Below, in pieces: positions 6,073 to 6,383 of a stretch of DNA of 6,383 nt (its first letter is position 1; every line of letters begins with the position of its first letter). The notes beneath the pieces were generated by a model. That model was not told the DNA's origin. It saw only the letters and a program-made list of their open reading frames with translations, and ran no database searches. A program made the position numbers and the translations under genes. This stretch comes from Actinomycetes bacterium (GTDB taxonomy: Bacteria > Actinomycetota > Actinomycetes > Actinomycetales > Microbacteriaceae), in assembly GCA_023421635.1 (NCBI GenBank), contig JAEZSU010000025.1, positions 1 through 6,383 on the forward strand, read 5' to 3'.

Positions 6073-6383
6073 TCAGATCGCGAAGCCGAGGGCGCGCATC
6101 ATGTCGCGCCCGTCGTCCGTGATCCGCTCCGGGCCCCACGGCGGCATCCACACCCAGTTGATGCGGAAGCGCTCCACCACCTCGTCCAGCGCCTGGGCGG
6201 TCTGCTCCTCGAGCACGTCGGTCAGCGGGCAGCCGGCCGAGGTGAGGGTCATGTGGATGACGAGGGCGTCGTTCTCGTCATCCCAGGCGAGATCGTAGAT
6301 GAGGCCGAGGTCGACGACGTTGATCCCGAGCTCGGGGTCCATGACGTCCTTGAGCGCCTCGGTGACCTCGTCGTACTTCTCCG
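6073..6383 (-). CDS. Metal-sulfur cluster assembly factor, DUF59/MIP18 family (SufT-like), 5' end cut by window edge
   Basis: Small cytoplasmic protein of the family that helps mature or deliver Fe-S clusters. The visible part has 102 residues, running from the edge (frame ...EKYDEVTEALKDV) through VMDPELGINVVDLGLIYDL (13-31), the conserved TLTSAGCPLTD (45-55) with the hallmark Cys51, and a C-terminal WMPPWGPERITDDGRDMM (78-95) to the TGA at 6075-6073. The ATG at 6342 is internal, because the conserved helix EVTEALKDV lies before it in frame; the true start is just beyond the right edge, perhaps 5-15 residues away. In actinobacteria this gene usually ends the suf operon, so Fe-S assembly genes may lie just outside the window; that is an inference. 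The next gene begins 26 bp downstream on the same strand. Confidence 0.9.
   Translation of the reverse strand, partial: EKYDEVTEALKDVMDPELGINVVDLGLIYDLAWDDENDALVIHMTLTSAGCPLTDVLEEQTAQALDEVVERFRINWVWMPPWGPERITDDGRDMMRALGFAI

Noticed and set aside
4892..6151. Longer version of the MalY/PatB-family protein starting at 6151
   Set aside because: The extra 35 residues are Arg/Asp/His-rich, overlap the upstream coding region and lack family similarity. The ATG at 6046 has a good Shine-Dalgarno.
4964..6298. A 444-residue plus-strand frame opposite the MalY/PatB-family gene
   Set aside because: Arg/Gly/Glu-rich with no family signature. The opposite strand has a complete enzyme with PLP-binding Lys and Asp motifs.
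6073..6342. Start of the DUF59 gene at the ATG at 6342
   Set aside because: The frame continues upstream with a conserved family helix (EVTEALKDV) to the window edge, so this Met is internal.

Overview
The window is very GC-rich, and every gene lies on the minus strand, so the genes are read from the right edge to the left. GC-rich codon usage, short or overlapping gene junctions, GTG starts, an apparently leaderless promoter and a DtxR/IdeR-type iron box together point to a high-GC actinobacterium. A member of the Microbacteriaceae such as Microbacterium is likely; that placement is an inference from the look of the proteins and is not proven here.

Layout in transcription order. (1) 6383-6073: the C-terminal part of a DUF59/MIP18-type metal-sulfur cluster assembly protein, cut by the window edge. 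In actinobacteria this family usually closes the suf Fe-S assembly operon. (2) 6046-4892: a complete MalY/PatB-type PLP enzyme (aminotransferase fold I, probable C-S lyase), 26 bp after gene 1 and with its own Shine-Dalgarno. (3) 4873-4840: a compact promoter overlapped by a 16/19 match to the DtxR/IdeR iron box, ending 3 bp before the next start codon. (4) 4839-1: an iron-siderophore acquisition operon of five genes. It encodes a siderophore-interacting FAD reductase, two FecCD-family permeases, an ATP-binding protein and a lipoprotein substrate-binding protein (the last cut by the left edge). The first three junctions are 4-bp stop/start overlaps, and only the binding-protein gene follows a short gap (23 bp) with a clear Shine-Dalgarno.

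How the parts work together. The lipoprotein captures a ferric siderophore outside the membrane, and the permease heterodimer powered by the ATPase imports it. The siderophore-interacting protein then reduces the iron to Fe(II) in the cytoplasm and releases it. Under iron sufficiency a DtxR/IdeR repressor with Fe(II) is expected to sit on the box over the -10 element and shut the operon off. The Fe-S assembly gene and the possible cysteine/cystathionine lyase just upstream make this a neighbourhood of iron and perhaps sulfur handling. No siderophore biosynthesis gene is visible, so the siderophore could be made elsewhere in the genome or by other organisms.

No gene-free stretch exceeds 52 bp. 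I see no RNA genes, mobile elements, CRISPR arrays or repeats. Most of this is a well-known type of locus, and I find no convincing undescribed system. The most informative details are the iron box with its apparent leaderless start and the gene order.
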